64,000 nucleotides of DNA from AC-56 sp963702195. Its GTDB lineage: Bacteria > Actinomycetota > Thermoleophilia > Solirubrobacterales > 70-9. Below, piece by piece: positions 1 through 7,370 of the stretch (within the stretch, counting starts at the first letter, position 1; each line of letters opens with the position of its first letter). The translations under genes were made by a program, and so were the position numbers. Below the pieces are notes generated by a model. That model saw nothing but the letters and a program-made list of their open reading frames with translations. It was not told where the DNA came from and searched no databases. The stretch spans positions 1,922,001 to 1,986,000 of the forward strand of contig OY969725.1 of assembly GCA_963702195.1 (NCBI GenBank), given 5' to 3'.

Positions 1-541
1 GCTGGCGGACCGTGGTTCGCAGGAGCTGCGCCCACTCGCGCGCCTCCTCGGCGCTCCTGAGATCGGGCTCGGTGACGATCTCAACCAGCGGCGTCCCGGC
101 GCGGTTGAAGTCCACCAGGGAGTGCGCCGAGCCGTGGATGCGGCCCGATTGCCCGACGTGGATCATCTTCGCCGCGTCCTCCTCGAGGTGGACGCGGTGG
201 ATGCGGACGTCGCCGAGGCGGCCCTGCGTCGCCAGCGGGATGTCGTACTGGCTGATCTGGTACGCCTTCGGGTTGTCGGGATAGAAGTAGTTCTTGCGGT
301 GAAAGATCGAGCGCGGCGCGGTCTCACACTCCAGCGCCAGCCCGATCTGAAGCGCGTACTCGACCGCCCGCTGGTTGACCGTCGGCAACGAACCGGGATG
401 CGCAAGGCACACGGGGCAGGTGTGGACGTTCGGCTCGTCGCCGAACGAGAGGGCGCAGCCGCAGAACATCTTGGTCTCGGTCTGTAGCTGGACGTGGATC
501 TCCAGGCCGATGACCGCCTCGTATCCCTCGGGCAGGCTCAT
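1..541 (-). CDS. gatB: Asp/Glu-tRNA amidotransferase subunit B, N-terminal part
   Basis: Partial gene: about 180 N-terminal residues are in the window and the rest lies beyond base 1. The protein opens with EAVIGLEIHVQL and contains a C-G-C plus C-P-V-C cysteine set and a DFNRAGTPLVEIVTEPD stretch, all typical of GatB. GatB is the kinase/tRNA-binding subunit that activates Glu-tRNAGln so ammonia from GatA can convert it to Gln-tRNAGln. Its ATG overlaps the gatA stop (ATGA), so the two are translationally coupled. The neighbouring gltX suggests the indirect glutaminylation route is used. Confidence 0.95.
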   Translation of the reverse strand, partial: MSLPEGYEAVIGLEIHVQLQTETKMFCGCALSFGDEPNVHTCPVCLAHPGSLPTVNQRAVEYALQIGLALECETAPRSIFHRKNYFYPDNPKAYQISQYDIPLATQGRLGDVRIHRVHLEEDAAKMIHVGQSGRIHGSAHSLVDFNRAGTPLVEIVTEPDLRSAEEAREWAQLLRTTVRQ

Positions 542-1995
542 CCGGCCGCCCCCGGGGGCCTGGCGTCGAAGCCGAGAGCCCCCTCGATCGCGTGAGCGGC
601 ATCCAGCAGTCCCGACTCCCCGAACGCCGGCGAGACGAGCTGTAGCCCGACCGGAAGCTCCGGCCCGCCGGCGTCCGGGTGGGCGAGGCCGGCCGGGATC
701 GAGATGGCGGGCAGGCCGGCGAGCGGCATCGGGACCGTGCAGTAGTCGGACATGTACATCGCGAGCGGGTTCTCCGCTCGCGCGCCGAGCTCGAAGGCAA
801 CGGTTGGCGAGGTCGGCGTCACCAAGTAGTCGAAGCGGTCGAAGGCGGCGGCAAAGTCCTCCGCGATCTTGGTGCGCACCCGCTGGGCGCGACCGTAGTA
901 GGCGTCGTAGTAGCCGGAGGAGAGCGCGTAGGTGCCGAGCATGATCCGGCGCTTGACCTCGGGGCCGAAGCCGGCGGTGCGAGTGCGCTCGTACATCGCG
1001 ACCAGCTCGCTCTGGCTGCCCGGGGGCGCACCCTCGCGCAGGCCATAGCGCACTCCGTCGTAGCGCGCCAGGTTCGCGGAGGCCTCGGCCGGGGCGAGGA
1101 CGTAGTAGGCCGAGAGCCCGTGCGCGGAGTGCGGTAGGCCGCACTCGTCGACCTCGGCGCCCAGGTCCTGGATCAAGGCCACGTTACGCTCGAACACCTC
1201 CCGCACGCCCTCCTCGATCCCCTCCGCCTCGCTCGAAAGCTCGCGCGGCACCCCGAAGCGAAGGCCCTTGAGGTCGGTGCGGGAGGGAAGCTCGACTCCT
1301 CCGTCGATCCCGACGGAGGTCGAGTCGCACGGGTCCCGTCCCGCCATGGCGCGCAGCAGGATCGCCGCGTCGGTGACGTCGCGCGTGAGCGACCCGCACT
1401 GGTCCAGCGACGAGGCGAAGGCGATCATCCCGTAGCGGGAGATCGCGCCGTACGTGGGCTTGAGACCGACGACTCCGCACAGCGAAGCGGGCTGGCGGAT
1501 CGAGCCGCCGGTGTCGGTCCCGATCGCCCACGGGGCGAGGCGCGCCGCCACGACGGCCGCCGAGCCGCCCGAGGAGCCGCCCGGTACCCGCTCGCGGTCC
1601 CACGGGTTGCGGACCGGCCCGTACGCGGAATTCTCGTTCGAGGAGCCCATCGCGAACTCGTCCATGTTCGTCTTGCCGAGGATCTGCGCACCCGCCTCCG
1701 TCAGCCTGCGGACCGCCGTCGCCGTGTACGGCGGGCGGTAACCCTCGAGGATCCGCGAGCCCGCCGTGGTCTCCATCCCCTCCGTGCAGAAGATGTCCTT
1801 CACCGCGATCGGCGCCCCGTTCAGCTCGCCCGTGGCGCCGTCTGAGCTGCCCGGCCGCGCCTTCTGAAGGTAGGCGCCCAGGTCGTCGCCCGCGGCGGCC
1901 TCCGCGTAGGCGTCGAAGTACTCGTCGGAGCCGAGCTCGCCCGCGGAGATCCGCTCGATCGCCTGGGCGGCGGTGAGCTCGAGAACGTCGTTCAT
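538..1995 (-). CDS. gatA: Asp/Glu-tRNA amidotransferase subunit A
   Basis: 485-residue amidase-signature enzyme that releases ammonia from glutamine for the GatCAB complex. The Ser-cisSer-Lys triad is visible: Lys66 in IAVKDIFC, the GGSSGGS loop near residue 141, and Ser165 in DTGGSIRQPAS. The ATG at 1995 was chosen because it gives the usual family N terminus; longer readings upstream run into gatC. It lies 4 bp after the gatC stop and overlaps gatB by four bases, making one gatCAB operon. Length is normal for the family. Confidence 0.97.
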   Translation of the reverse strand: MNDVLELTAAQAIERISAGELGSDEYFDAYAEAAAGDDLGAYLQKARPGSSDGATGELNGAPIAVKDIFCTEGMETTAGSRILEGYRPPYTATAVRRLTEAGAQILGKTNMDEFAMGSSNENSAYGPVRNPWDRERVPGGSSGGSAAVVAARLAPWAIGTDTGGSIRQPASLCGVVGLKPTYGAISRYGMIAFASSLDQCGSLTRDVTDAAILLRAMAGRDPCDSTSVGIDGGVELPSRTDLKGLRFGVPRELSSEAEGIEEGVREVFERNVALIQDLGAEVDECGLPHSAHGLSAYYVLAPAEASANLARYDGVRYGLREGAPPGSQSELVAMYERTRTAGFGPEVKRRIMLGTYALSSGYYDAYYGRAQRVRTKIAEDFAAAFDRFDYLVTPTSPTVAFELGARAENPLAMYMSDYCTVPMPLAGLPAISIPAGLAHPDAGGPELPVGLQLVSPAFGESGLLDAAHAIEGALGFDARPPGAAG

Positions 1996-1999
1996 ACCG

Positions 2000-2284
2000 C
2001 TAGGCCTGCGGCGACGGGACCCGGAAAGCCCCCTCGTCCGGATCCGGCGCCGGCTCCAGGATCTTCTCGCGAGGCCAGCTCGGCCGCGGCTTGTCTGCTC
2101 GCAGGACATTCTCGAGCTGAACCACGTGCGTCGTCGGCTCCACCCCGTCCAGCTCGAGCTCGTTCATGCGCTCGACGTGGTCGAGGATCCCGGACAGCTC
2201 GCCGGCCATCCGGTCGAGCTCCGCCTCGGTCAGCTCCAGACGAGCCAGCCGGGCGACGTGGAGAACCTGATCGCGATCGATCAT
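2000..2284 (-). CDS. gatC: Asp/Glu-tRNA amidotransferase subunit C
   Basis: 94-residue GatC, the small helical belt that stabilises GatA on GatB. It reads IDRDQVLHVARLARLELTE near the start, the conserved N-terminal helix, and has ELDGVEPTTHV downstream. It is first in the gatC-gatA-gatB operon. The start at 2284 is preceded by a TAGAAT box eight bases upstream rather than a Shine-Dalgarno sequence, so the mRNA is probably leaderless. The divergent membrane-protein gene begins 50 bp away. Confidence 0.95.
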   Translation of the reverse strand: MIDRDQVLHVARLARLELTEAELDRMAGELSGILDHVERMNELELDGVEPTTHVVQLENVLRADKPRPSWPREKILEPAPDPDEGAFRVPSPQA

Positions 2285-2292
2285 CGCGGGGG

Positions 2293-2298
2293 ATTCTA
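2293..2298 (-). promoter_or_regulatory. -10 box of the gatCAB operon
   Basis: On the minus strand TAGAAT ends 8 bases before the gatC ATG. This matches the TANNNT -10 consensus and places transcription start within one or two bases of the start codon. No Shine-Dalgarno sequence fits in between. Confidence 0.6.
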
Positions 2299-2334
2299 GG
2301 TAGCTCGCCCCGGAGGATAGGATCACGCCCGCGA

Positions 2335-2778
2335 ATGACCGGGAGCCGGGCGGAGCGATTCGTCGTTGGAAACCTCCGCCTCCTGGCGGTGAGCTTCGCG
2401 GTCGTCGGAATCCTCTTCATCGCGGTCCCGAACGGCGTCCTCGACGTCATCTCGGACCTCGGCAACGACATCGGGAGCTTCACCCGCGCGCCGCACACGG
2501 TCGAGAAGTTCTGGCTCGCGCTCGCCTTCGCCTACATGGTCGTGATCACCGGGATCTGCGTGGTGGTGCAGGCCGACGTCGTGCGCTACCGCCCCGTCCT
2601 GCTCGTGCTCGCCGCCGGCAAGACGGCCTCGTCGCTGGGAGCGCTGGGCTTCTACGTCTTCGACAGCGACGTCTTCATCTACCTCCTGAACTTCATCGTG
2701 GACGGCTTCCTCGCGGTCATCGCTCTCTACCTGTGGAAGGTCGCCGGCCAGATCGGAGAGCCCGCAGCGCCGTCCTGA
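2335..2778 (+). CDS. small four-helix membrane protein
   Basis: 147 residues with hydrophobic segments at about 14-35, 60-80, 87-105 and 112-133. There is no recognised domain and no catalytic motif that I can name. The arrangement resembles small integral membrane proteins of the DoxX-like size class, but signature residues are not evident. It diverges from gatC and ends 60 bp before the ATG of the GMC oxidoreductase in the same reading frame. A TAGGAT box lies 11 bases before its ATG. Function unknown. Confidence 0.75.
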   Translation: MTGSRAERFVVGNLRLLAVSFAVVGILFIAVPNGVLDVISDLGNDIGSFTRAPHTVEKFWLALAFAYMVVITGICVVVQADVVRYRPVLLVLAAGKTASSLGALGFYVFDSDVFIYLLNFIVDGFLAVIALYLWKVAGQIGEPAAPS

Positions 2779-2838
2779 AGGCGCAAACCGGGGCTTGGGG
2801 CCGCCGAGCGCCGGATCCTTGCCGCCTTCTCGCAGGCG

Positions 2839-4719
2839 ATGGCCCCCGGAGTGGACGGGCTCCCCGCGGCCGCCGGGCCGGGGCGACGCGGAGATCCCAC
2901 CGACGACGGCGCCATCGACACGGTGTCGCCGATCGATACCTACCTCGCCAGCCTGCCCCACCGCGCCGTTCGCCAGGTGAAGCTGGCCCTGTGGGCGCTC
3001 GAGGTGATGCCGTTTCCGTGGCGCTTCAGCCGCGCGAGCCTCGACGCACGCCAGGAGTTCCTCGCGAAGCTCGAGGGCTCGCGCCTACCCCTCGCGGCGG
3101 ACCTCCTGCTCTTCCTGAAGGTCCTCGCGGGGCTCGGCTACGGCAACGATGCCCGCGTGCGCGCCGCCGTCGGCTACGAGATGCGCTGCGAGGTGGATGG
3201 CGGGATGCCGCCCCTGGCGGACGCCCCGCAGGGGCTCGGCGACCTGCAGCCGGTGCGCGGCGGCGAGGACTGCGACGTCGCGATCGTAGGCTCGGGCGCG
3301 GGAGGCGCGGCGTGCGCGGCGATCCTCGCCGAGGCCGGTCTCGACGTCCTGGTCCTGGAGGCGGGGCCCTACATGGACAGCTCCACCTACCCCGAGGAGC
3401 CGCTTGCGGCCCTCCGGGCGCTGTACCGCGACGGTGGGCTGACGATCGCGGAGGGCCGGCCGGCGATCCCCACGCCCGTCGGGCGAGCGGTGGGAGGCAC
3501 AACCGTGATCAACTCGGGCACCTGCTTTCGCGCACCCGACGGTGTGCTGGCGAGCTGGCGCGACGACCACGGGATCGGCTGGGCCACGGAGCTCGCCTCC
3601 GACTACGCCGAGGCCGAGGAGATCATGTGGGTGCGCCCGGTGGACCCCGAGCGCATGGGGCGCAACGGGCAGCTCCTGCGGGAGGGCGCCGAGGCGCTCA
3701 AGGTCCGGCATGCACCGCTTCGCCGCAACGCCGGCGGCTGCCACCAGTGCAGCTCCTGTCCTTCGGGCTGCCGCCTGGACGCCAAGCGGGCCGTCCACGT
3801 CTCCTATCTTCCGCGAGCGGTCGCTGCGGGCGCCCGGGTGCGGGCGGGCGTCGACGTCCGGAGGATCTCGTTCGAGCGCGAGCGGGCCACGGGCCTCGAG
3901 TGCTCGACCCGGGTCAACGGCAGGGCTCTCCCGTACAAGGTCAGCGCCAAACGCGCCGTCGTCGTGGCCGGCGGGGCCTTCGGCACGCCCGAGCTCCTGC
4001 TGCGGTCGGGGCTCCGCTCCCCCGGCGGCCAGCTGGGCCGCAACCTTCGCATCCACCCGGCCTGCTGGGTCGGCGCCCGCTTCGACGAAGCGGTGCGCGG
4101 GTGGGACGGCGTCATGCAGAGCTACGGCGTCACCGAGTGGGAGCCTCAGGGGATCCTGCTCGAGGCCACGTTCACGCCGCTCGCATTCGGCGCCCAGTGG
4201 CTCCCGGGCACCGGGCGCGCCCATCAGCAGCGCGTGCGCGCCTACGACCACATCGCCTCGACCGGCGTCCACCTCTCCGACCGGTCCTCCGGCCGCGTGG
4301 GGCTGTCCGGCGACGGGTCGCTCCGCGTGACCTACAAGCTGACCGACGGCGACGTGCGCAGGCTCGTGTTCGGAATCGCCCGGGCAGCCGAGCTCTTCTA
4401 CGCCGCCGGCGCGACGGAGGTGTACCCGCAGATCGCCGGGATCCCCACCATCCCCGCCAACCGGATCGCTGACCTGGAGTCCTCGCCCCCATCGGCGAGC
4501 GCGCTTCGCCTCGAGGCCTTCCACCCCATGGGCACTGCACGGATGGACGTGAGCCCGGACCGAGGAGTCGTGGCCACCGACGGCGAGGTCTACGGGGCGT
4601 CCGGCCTCTACGTAGCCGACGGCAGCCTGCTGCCGAGCTCCATCGGGGTCAACCCGATGATGACCATCATCGCGATGGCCTCACGCGTCGCCCACCAGAT
4701 GGCGGACCGGCTGGGCTGA
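2839..4719 (+). CDS. GMC-family FAD oxidoreductase with C-x2-C-x2-C-x3-C motif
   Basis: 626-residue flavoprotein. The ADP-binding fold is at about residues 142-175 (DVAIVGSGAGGAACA, then VLVLEAGPY), and a glycine-rich GRAVGGTTVINSG motif follows. The C-terminal active-site region contains FHPMGTARM and GVNPMMT, supplying the expected His and Asn. Members oxidise alcohols or sterols. A cysteine cluster (residues about 296-306, CHQCSSCPSGC) has ferredoxin-like spacing and recurs in the fatty-alcohol-oxidase/cholesterol-oxidase-like branch. About 20 in-frame codons before the chosen ATG still look protein-like (AAERRILAAFSQA) but contain no ATG, GTG or TTG, so the true start is uncertain. Substrate unknown. 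Confidence 0.88.
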   Translation: MAPGVDGLPAAAGPGRRGDPTDDGAIDTVSPIDTYLASLPHRAVRQVKLALWALEVMPFPWRFSRASLDARQEFLAKLEGSRLPLAADLLLFLKVLAGLGYGNDARVRAAVGYEMRCEVDGGMPPLADAPQGLGDLQPVRGGEDCDVAIVGSGAGGAACAAILAEAGLDVLVLEAGPYMDSSTYPEEPLAALRALYRDGGLTIAEGRPAIPTPVGRAVGGTTVINSGTCFRAPDGVLASWRDDHGIGWATELASDYAEAEEIMWVRPVDPERMGRNGQLLREGAEALKVRHAPLRRNAGGCHQCSSCPSGCRLDAKRAVHVSYLPRAVAAGARVRAGVDVRRISFERERATGLECSTRVNGRALPYKVSAKRAVVVAGGAFGTPELLLRSGLRSPGGQLGRNLRIHPACWVGARFDEAVRGWDGVMQSYGVTEWEPQGILLEATFTPLAFGAQWLPGTGRAHQQRVRAYDHIASTGVHLSDRSSGRVGLSGDGSLRVTYKLTDGDVRRLVFGIARAAELFYAAGATEVYPQIAGIPTIPANRIADLESSPPSASALRLEAFHPMGTARMDVSPDRGVVATDGEVYGASGLYVADGSLLPSSIGVNPMMTIIAMASRVAHQMADRLG

Positions 4720-4836
4720 GCGGGCTCGGGACCGCCCGCGCTTATCCGTTGACCGCCGCCTTCGGCCAGGCGTACGATCGCTCCGGGTCACGCGGACGCG
4801 TCACCCGGTTCAAGATCAGGTGAGGAGGGTGGTTCA

Positions 4837-5256
4837 GTGGAACGTCAAGGGCCGCACCCCGGTTGGTACTACGAGCCGCAGGGTCGCCAGGACGTCAGGC
4901 GCTACTGGGATGGACAGCGGTGGACCGACCAGTACCAGAGGGTCGAGCAGCCGATGCCGGTGCCGGCGCAACAGCCGGCTCCGCGCTACTACTCGCTGCG
5001 GGTGGTCGCGGCGATCTACCTGGTGCTCGCCTGGCTGGTCGTGATCTTTGGAGCCGTCGGCGTGATCGTGGGCGCGGCATCCGCGTCGGGCCTTGACGTC
5101 GCCGCCGTTCTGGTCGGCGGCGTGATCTACGTCGCCTTCCTGGCGCTGACGCTGTTCGCGTTCGCCGCAGTCATCCGGCTCCTCCTGTCCGTCGACGAGA
5201 ACACCCGCGCGACGACGGCCGCGGTGGTCGTGATGCGGAACGCTCAGATCGCCTGA
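4837..5256 (+). CDS. DUF2510 membrane protein
   Basis: 139 residues. The N-terminal DUF2510 motif is clear (HPGWYYEPQG, then RRYWDGQRWTDQ), a short actinobacterial module of unknown function usually fused to membrane segments. Two long hydrophobic stretches follow at about 53-80 and 87-115. Start is GTG at 4837 with a good GAGGAGG Shine-Dalgarno sequence about 10 bases upstream, unlike the leaderless genes nearby. It converges on the proline-rich membrane protein, with a strong hairpin between them. Confidence 0.85.
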   Translation: MERQGPHPGWYYEPQGRQDVRRYWDGQRWTDQYQRVEQPMPVPAQQPAPRYYSLRVVAAIYLVLAWLVVIFGAVGVIVGAASASGLDVAAVLVGGVIYVAFLALTLFAFAAVIRLLLSVDENTRATTAAVVVMRNAQIA

Positions 5257-5298
5257 GCACGCCGCCCGGCCGAGCCCAAGCTCGCGATGTCCAGAACC

Positions 5299-5326
5299 GC
5301 GACGGCCGCCCGAGGGCGGCCGTCGC
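5299..5326. terminator. bidirectional hairpin between convergent genes
   Basis: A perfect 12-bp stem (GCGACGGCCGCC with its complement) closes a CGAG tetraloop between the DUF2510 gene and the convergent membrane-protein gene. No U tract follows on either strand, so it is a GC-rich, probably Rho-assisted or hairpin-only terminator. Confidence 0.65.
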
Positions 5327-5370
5327 GTCAACCTCTCCTCCCCCGGGACTGACCGCCCCGGAAGCTGCGG

Positions 5371-5991
5371 TTACTGGCCGCTCGGCGGCGGCGGGCCGCT
5401 GCTCGGCGGCGGAGCCGACGGCGGCTGAGTCGGAGGCGGTGGTGGAGGAGGTGGCGGTGGCGGTCCCGCACCGGGGCCTCCCGCGCCTCCCCCGGGGCCG
5501 CCGCGGAAGCGGTCGGCCTCGCCGGCGAAGGACGTCCCCTCCTCCTGCATCGCTAAGAACCCTCCGGCGGTCACTCCGATCACCGCGAGGAGACCGAGCC
5601 AGACGCCGATCTTGCGCTCGTGGTCGATTCCCGTCCCCGACACGTTGACGCCGAAGTCGGGCGGGCTGATCACGCTGATGACCACGAAGACCAGCGAGAT
5701 GACGCCAAGGGCAGCCACGATCGCACTCATCGCAACCGGCAGGCCGACCTCCGAGTCAGACGCGGCCATGACCGCGAGCGCGATCGCGGCCAATGCGGTG
5801 ATGAACAGGAGGATGTCGGTGAAGCCGTAGGAGCCCCAGGCGTTGCGGCCCCCTTCGGCCGAGACGCCGAAACCACCGACCCCCGCGGTGAACTTGAGCC
5901 CGAACCAGTCGAAGATGAACATGATCAGGATCAGGAGGACCCCGGCTACGCCGGCGATCTTCTCGCCCCGATTGAGAACAGCGAAGTCCAT
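5371..5991 (-). CDS. membrane protein with proline-rich tail
   Basis: 206 residues with four predicted membrane segments (about 12-30, 56-76, 82-108 and 126-146). The last 45 residues are a Gly/Pro-rich tail that includes a run of 11 prolines. The start is preceded by AGAGGAGAG, so it uses a Shine-Dalgarno sequence. No enzymatic motif is visible. The low-complexity tail is typical of actinobacterial envelope proteins that interact through disordered termini. Function unknown. Confidence 0.75.
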   Translation of the reverse strand: MDFAVLNRGEKIAGVAGVLLILIMFIFDWFGLKFTAGVGGFGVSAEGGRNAWGSYGFTDILLFITALAAIALAVMAASDSEVGLPVAMSAIVAALGVISLVFVVISVISPPDFGVNVSGTGIDHERKIGVWLGLLAVIGVTAGGFLAMQEEGTSFAGEADRFRGGPGGGAGGPGAGPPPPPPPPPPPTQPPSAPPPSSGPPPPSGQ

Positions 5992-6121
5992 TAGCTCTCC
6001 TCTTGGATGACTTCCGTGCGCCCGTTCAACCGGCTCGGACGGCCCGGCCGGCAGGCGGTTTCGGAGCGGAGCCTATACCGGCTACGCGGCGGATCGCAGG
6101 GAATGGAGCCGTTTTAGACGC

Positions 6122-6508
6122 TCATCGACGGATGTCGCAGCTCGCGTCGATACGCAGGAGCCGGGCCATCAGGTCGCGATGCTCGGCGACCCACCTGTAC
6201 GACCACTCGGTCGCACGCGGGCAAGCTCGCAGGAGGGCCGCCAGCGGCCGCCCGCCCGGCAGGACGGCGAACAGCGGCGGTGCAGCGGCGCCGGCCGAGC
6301 GCACCTTGCCGTCCACGACCAGGTGCCAGGAATCCAGGCGACGCTCGGGTGGTACGGACGCGAGCAGGCGCTGCCCCTCCTCGCTCTGAATCGCGACCGG
6401 TCGCAGCACCCGGTGGCGGTCCCAGACCAGGATCTTGTCGAGCGACCACCGGCAGAACCCGCAGTCGCGGTCATAGAGGACGGCGTAGCTACCCCGGGTG
6501 GGGGACAT
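6122..6508 (-). CDS. DCC-family (DUF393) thiol-disulfide oxidoreductase-like protein
   Basis: 128 residues. The family signature DRDCGFCRWS is at residues 13-22, giving the D-x-C-x2-C motif that names the family. The WSLD-x-ILVWD and YRWVAEHR segments also fit DUF393. Members are assumed to be thioredoxin-like oxidoreductases, but their substrates are not established. The start overlaps the end of folD by 20 bp, so it is likely the last gene of a pcrA-folD-DCC transcript. Confidence 0.85.
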   Translation of the reverse strand: MSPTRGSYAVLYDRDCGFCRWSLDKILVWDRHRVLRPVAIQSEEGQRLLASVPPERRLDSWHLVVDGKVRSAGAAAPPLFAVLPGGRPLAALLRACPRATEWSYRWVAEHRDLMARLLRIDASCDIRR

Positions 6509-7370
6509 CGACGAGCCGCCCCTCGCGCGCGGCGGCCGCCCGCAGCGTGTTGGAGAGCAGCATCGCGATCGTCATCGGGCCCACGCCGCCGGGCACCGGG
6601 GTGATCGCCCCCGCGACCGCCTTCGCCGCCTCGAAGTCGACGTCGCCCGCGAGGCCGGCGTCGGTGCGGTTCATCCCGACGTCGATCACGGCGGCCCCCG
6701 GTTTGATCCAGTCGCCCTGCACAAGGCGCGGTGAGCCCACTGCCGCCACCAGGACGTCGGCGCGCCGGCAGACCTCGGGGAGGTCCCGAGTGCGCGAGTG
6801 GCAGACGGTGACGGTCGCGTTCGCGTTCAGCAGGAGACTCACCATCGGGCGGCCGACGAGGATCGAGCGGCCCACCACCACCGCCTCGGCTCCCTGTGCC
6901 TCAACACCCGCGCTCGCCAGGAGCTCCATCACCCCCTGCGGCGTGCAGGGGACCAGGCCGGGACGGCCCTGGGCCAGGAGCCCGGCGCTGCCCGCGGTCA
7001 GCCCGTCGACGTCCTTCGCCGGCTCGATCGCCGCAATCACCGCGTCCTGGTCGATGCCGTCGGGGAGCGGCAGCTGCACGAGGATCCCGTCCACGCCCTC
7101 GTCGACATTCAGCTCCCCGACCAGGGCCAGCAGCTCCTCCTCGGAGGTCGAAGCGTCCAGCCCGTGGTGGATCGAGCGCATGCCGACCTCCTCGGTCTGC
7201 TTGCGCTTGTTGGAGACGTACACGTGGGACGCGGGGTCGTCGCCCACCAGAACCGTGGCGAGGCCCGGGATGTGGCCGTCGTGGGAATCCGCATACGCCT
7301 TGACGCTCTCCGCCACCCGGCCTCGGACCTCCGCCGCCACCGCCTTGCCGTCGATGACCGTCGCCGCCAT
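6489..7370 (-). CDS. folD: bifunctional methylene-THF dehydrogenase/methenyl-THF cyclohydrolase
   Basis: 293 residues, normal for FolD. It interconverts 5,10-methylene-THF and 10-formyl-THF for purine and formyl-Met-tRNA synthesis. Visible signatures are SNKRKQTEEVGM with the catalytic Lys, ILVQLPLPDGID, the KDVDGLT loop, the nucleotide-binding VVVGRSILVGRPM and the C-terminal TPVPGGVGPMTIAML. The ATG shares one base with the pcrA stop (TGATG), so translation is coupled to pcrA. The pairing with a helicase gene is positional and does not change the assignment. Confidence 0.97.
   Translation of the reverse strand: MAATVIDGKAVAAEVRGRVAESVKAYADSHDGHIPGLATVLVGDDPASHVYVSNKRKQTEEVGMRSIHHGLDASTSEEELLALVGELNVDEGVDGILVQLPLPDGIDQDAVIAAIEPAKDVDGLTAGSAGLLAQGRPGLVPCTPQGVMELLASAGVEAQGAEAVVVGRSILVGRPMVSLLLNANATVTVCHSRTRDLPEVCRRADVLVAAVGSPRLVQGDWIKPGAAVIDVGMNRTDAGLAGDVDFEAAKAVAGAITPVPGGVGPMTIAMLLSNTLRAAAAREGRLVDVPHPG

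Noticed and set aside
2733..4472. Long open frames on both strands overlapping the GMC oxidoreductase
   Set aside because: Arg/Gly/Pro-rich translations without domains, as expected for antisense and shifted frames in very GC-rich genes; the GMC frame has all family motifs.
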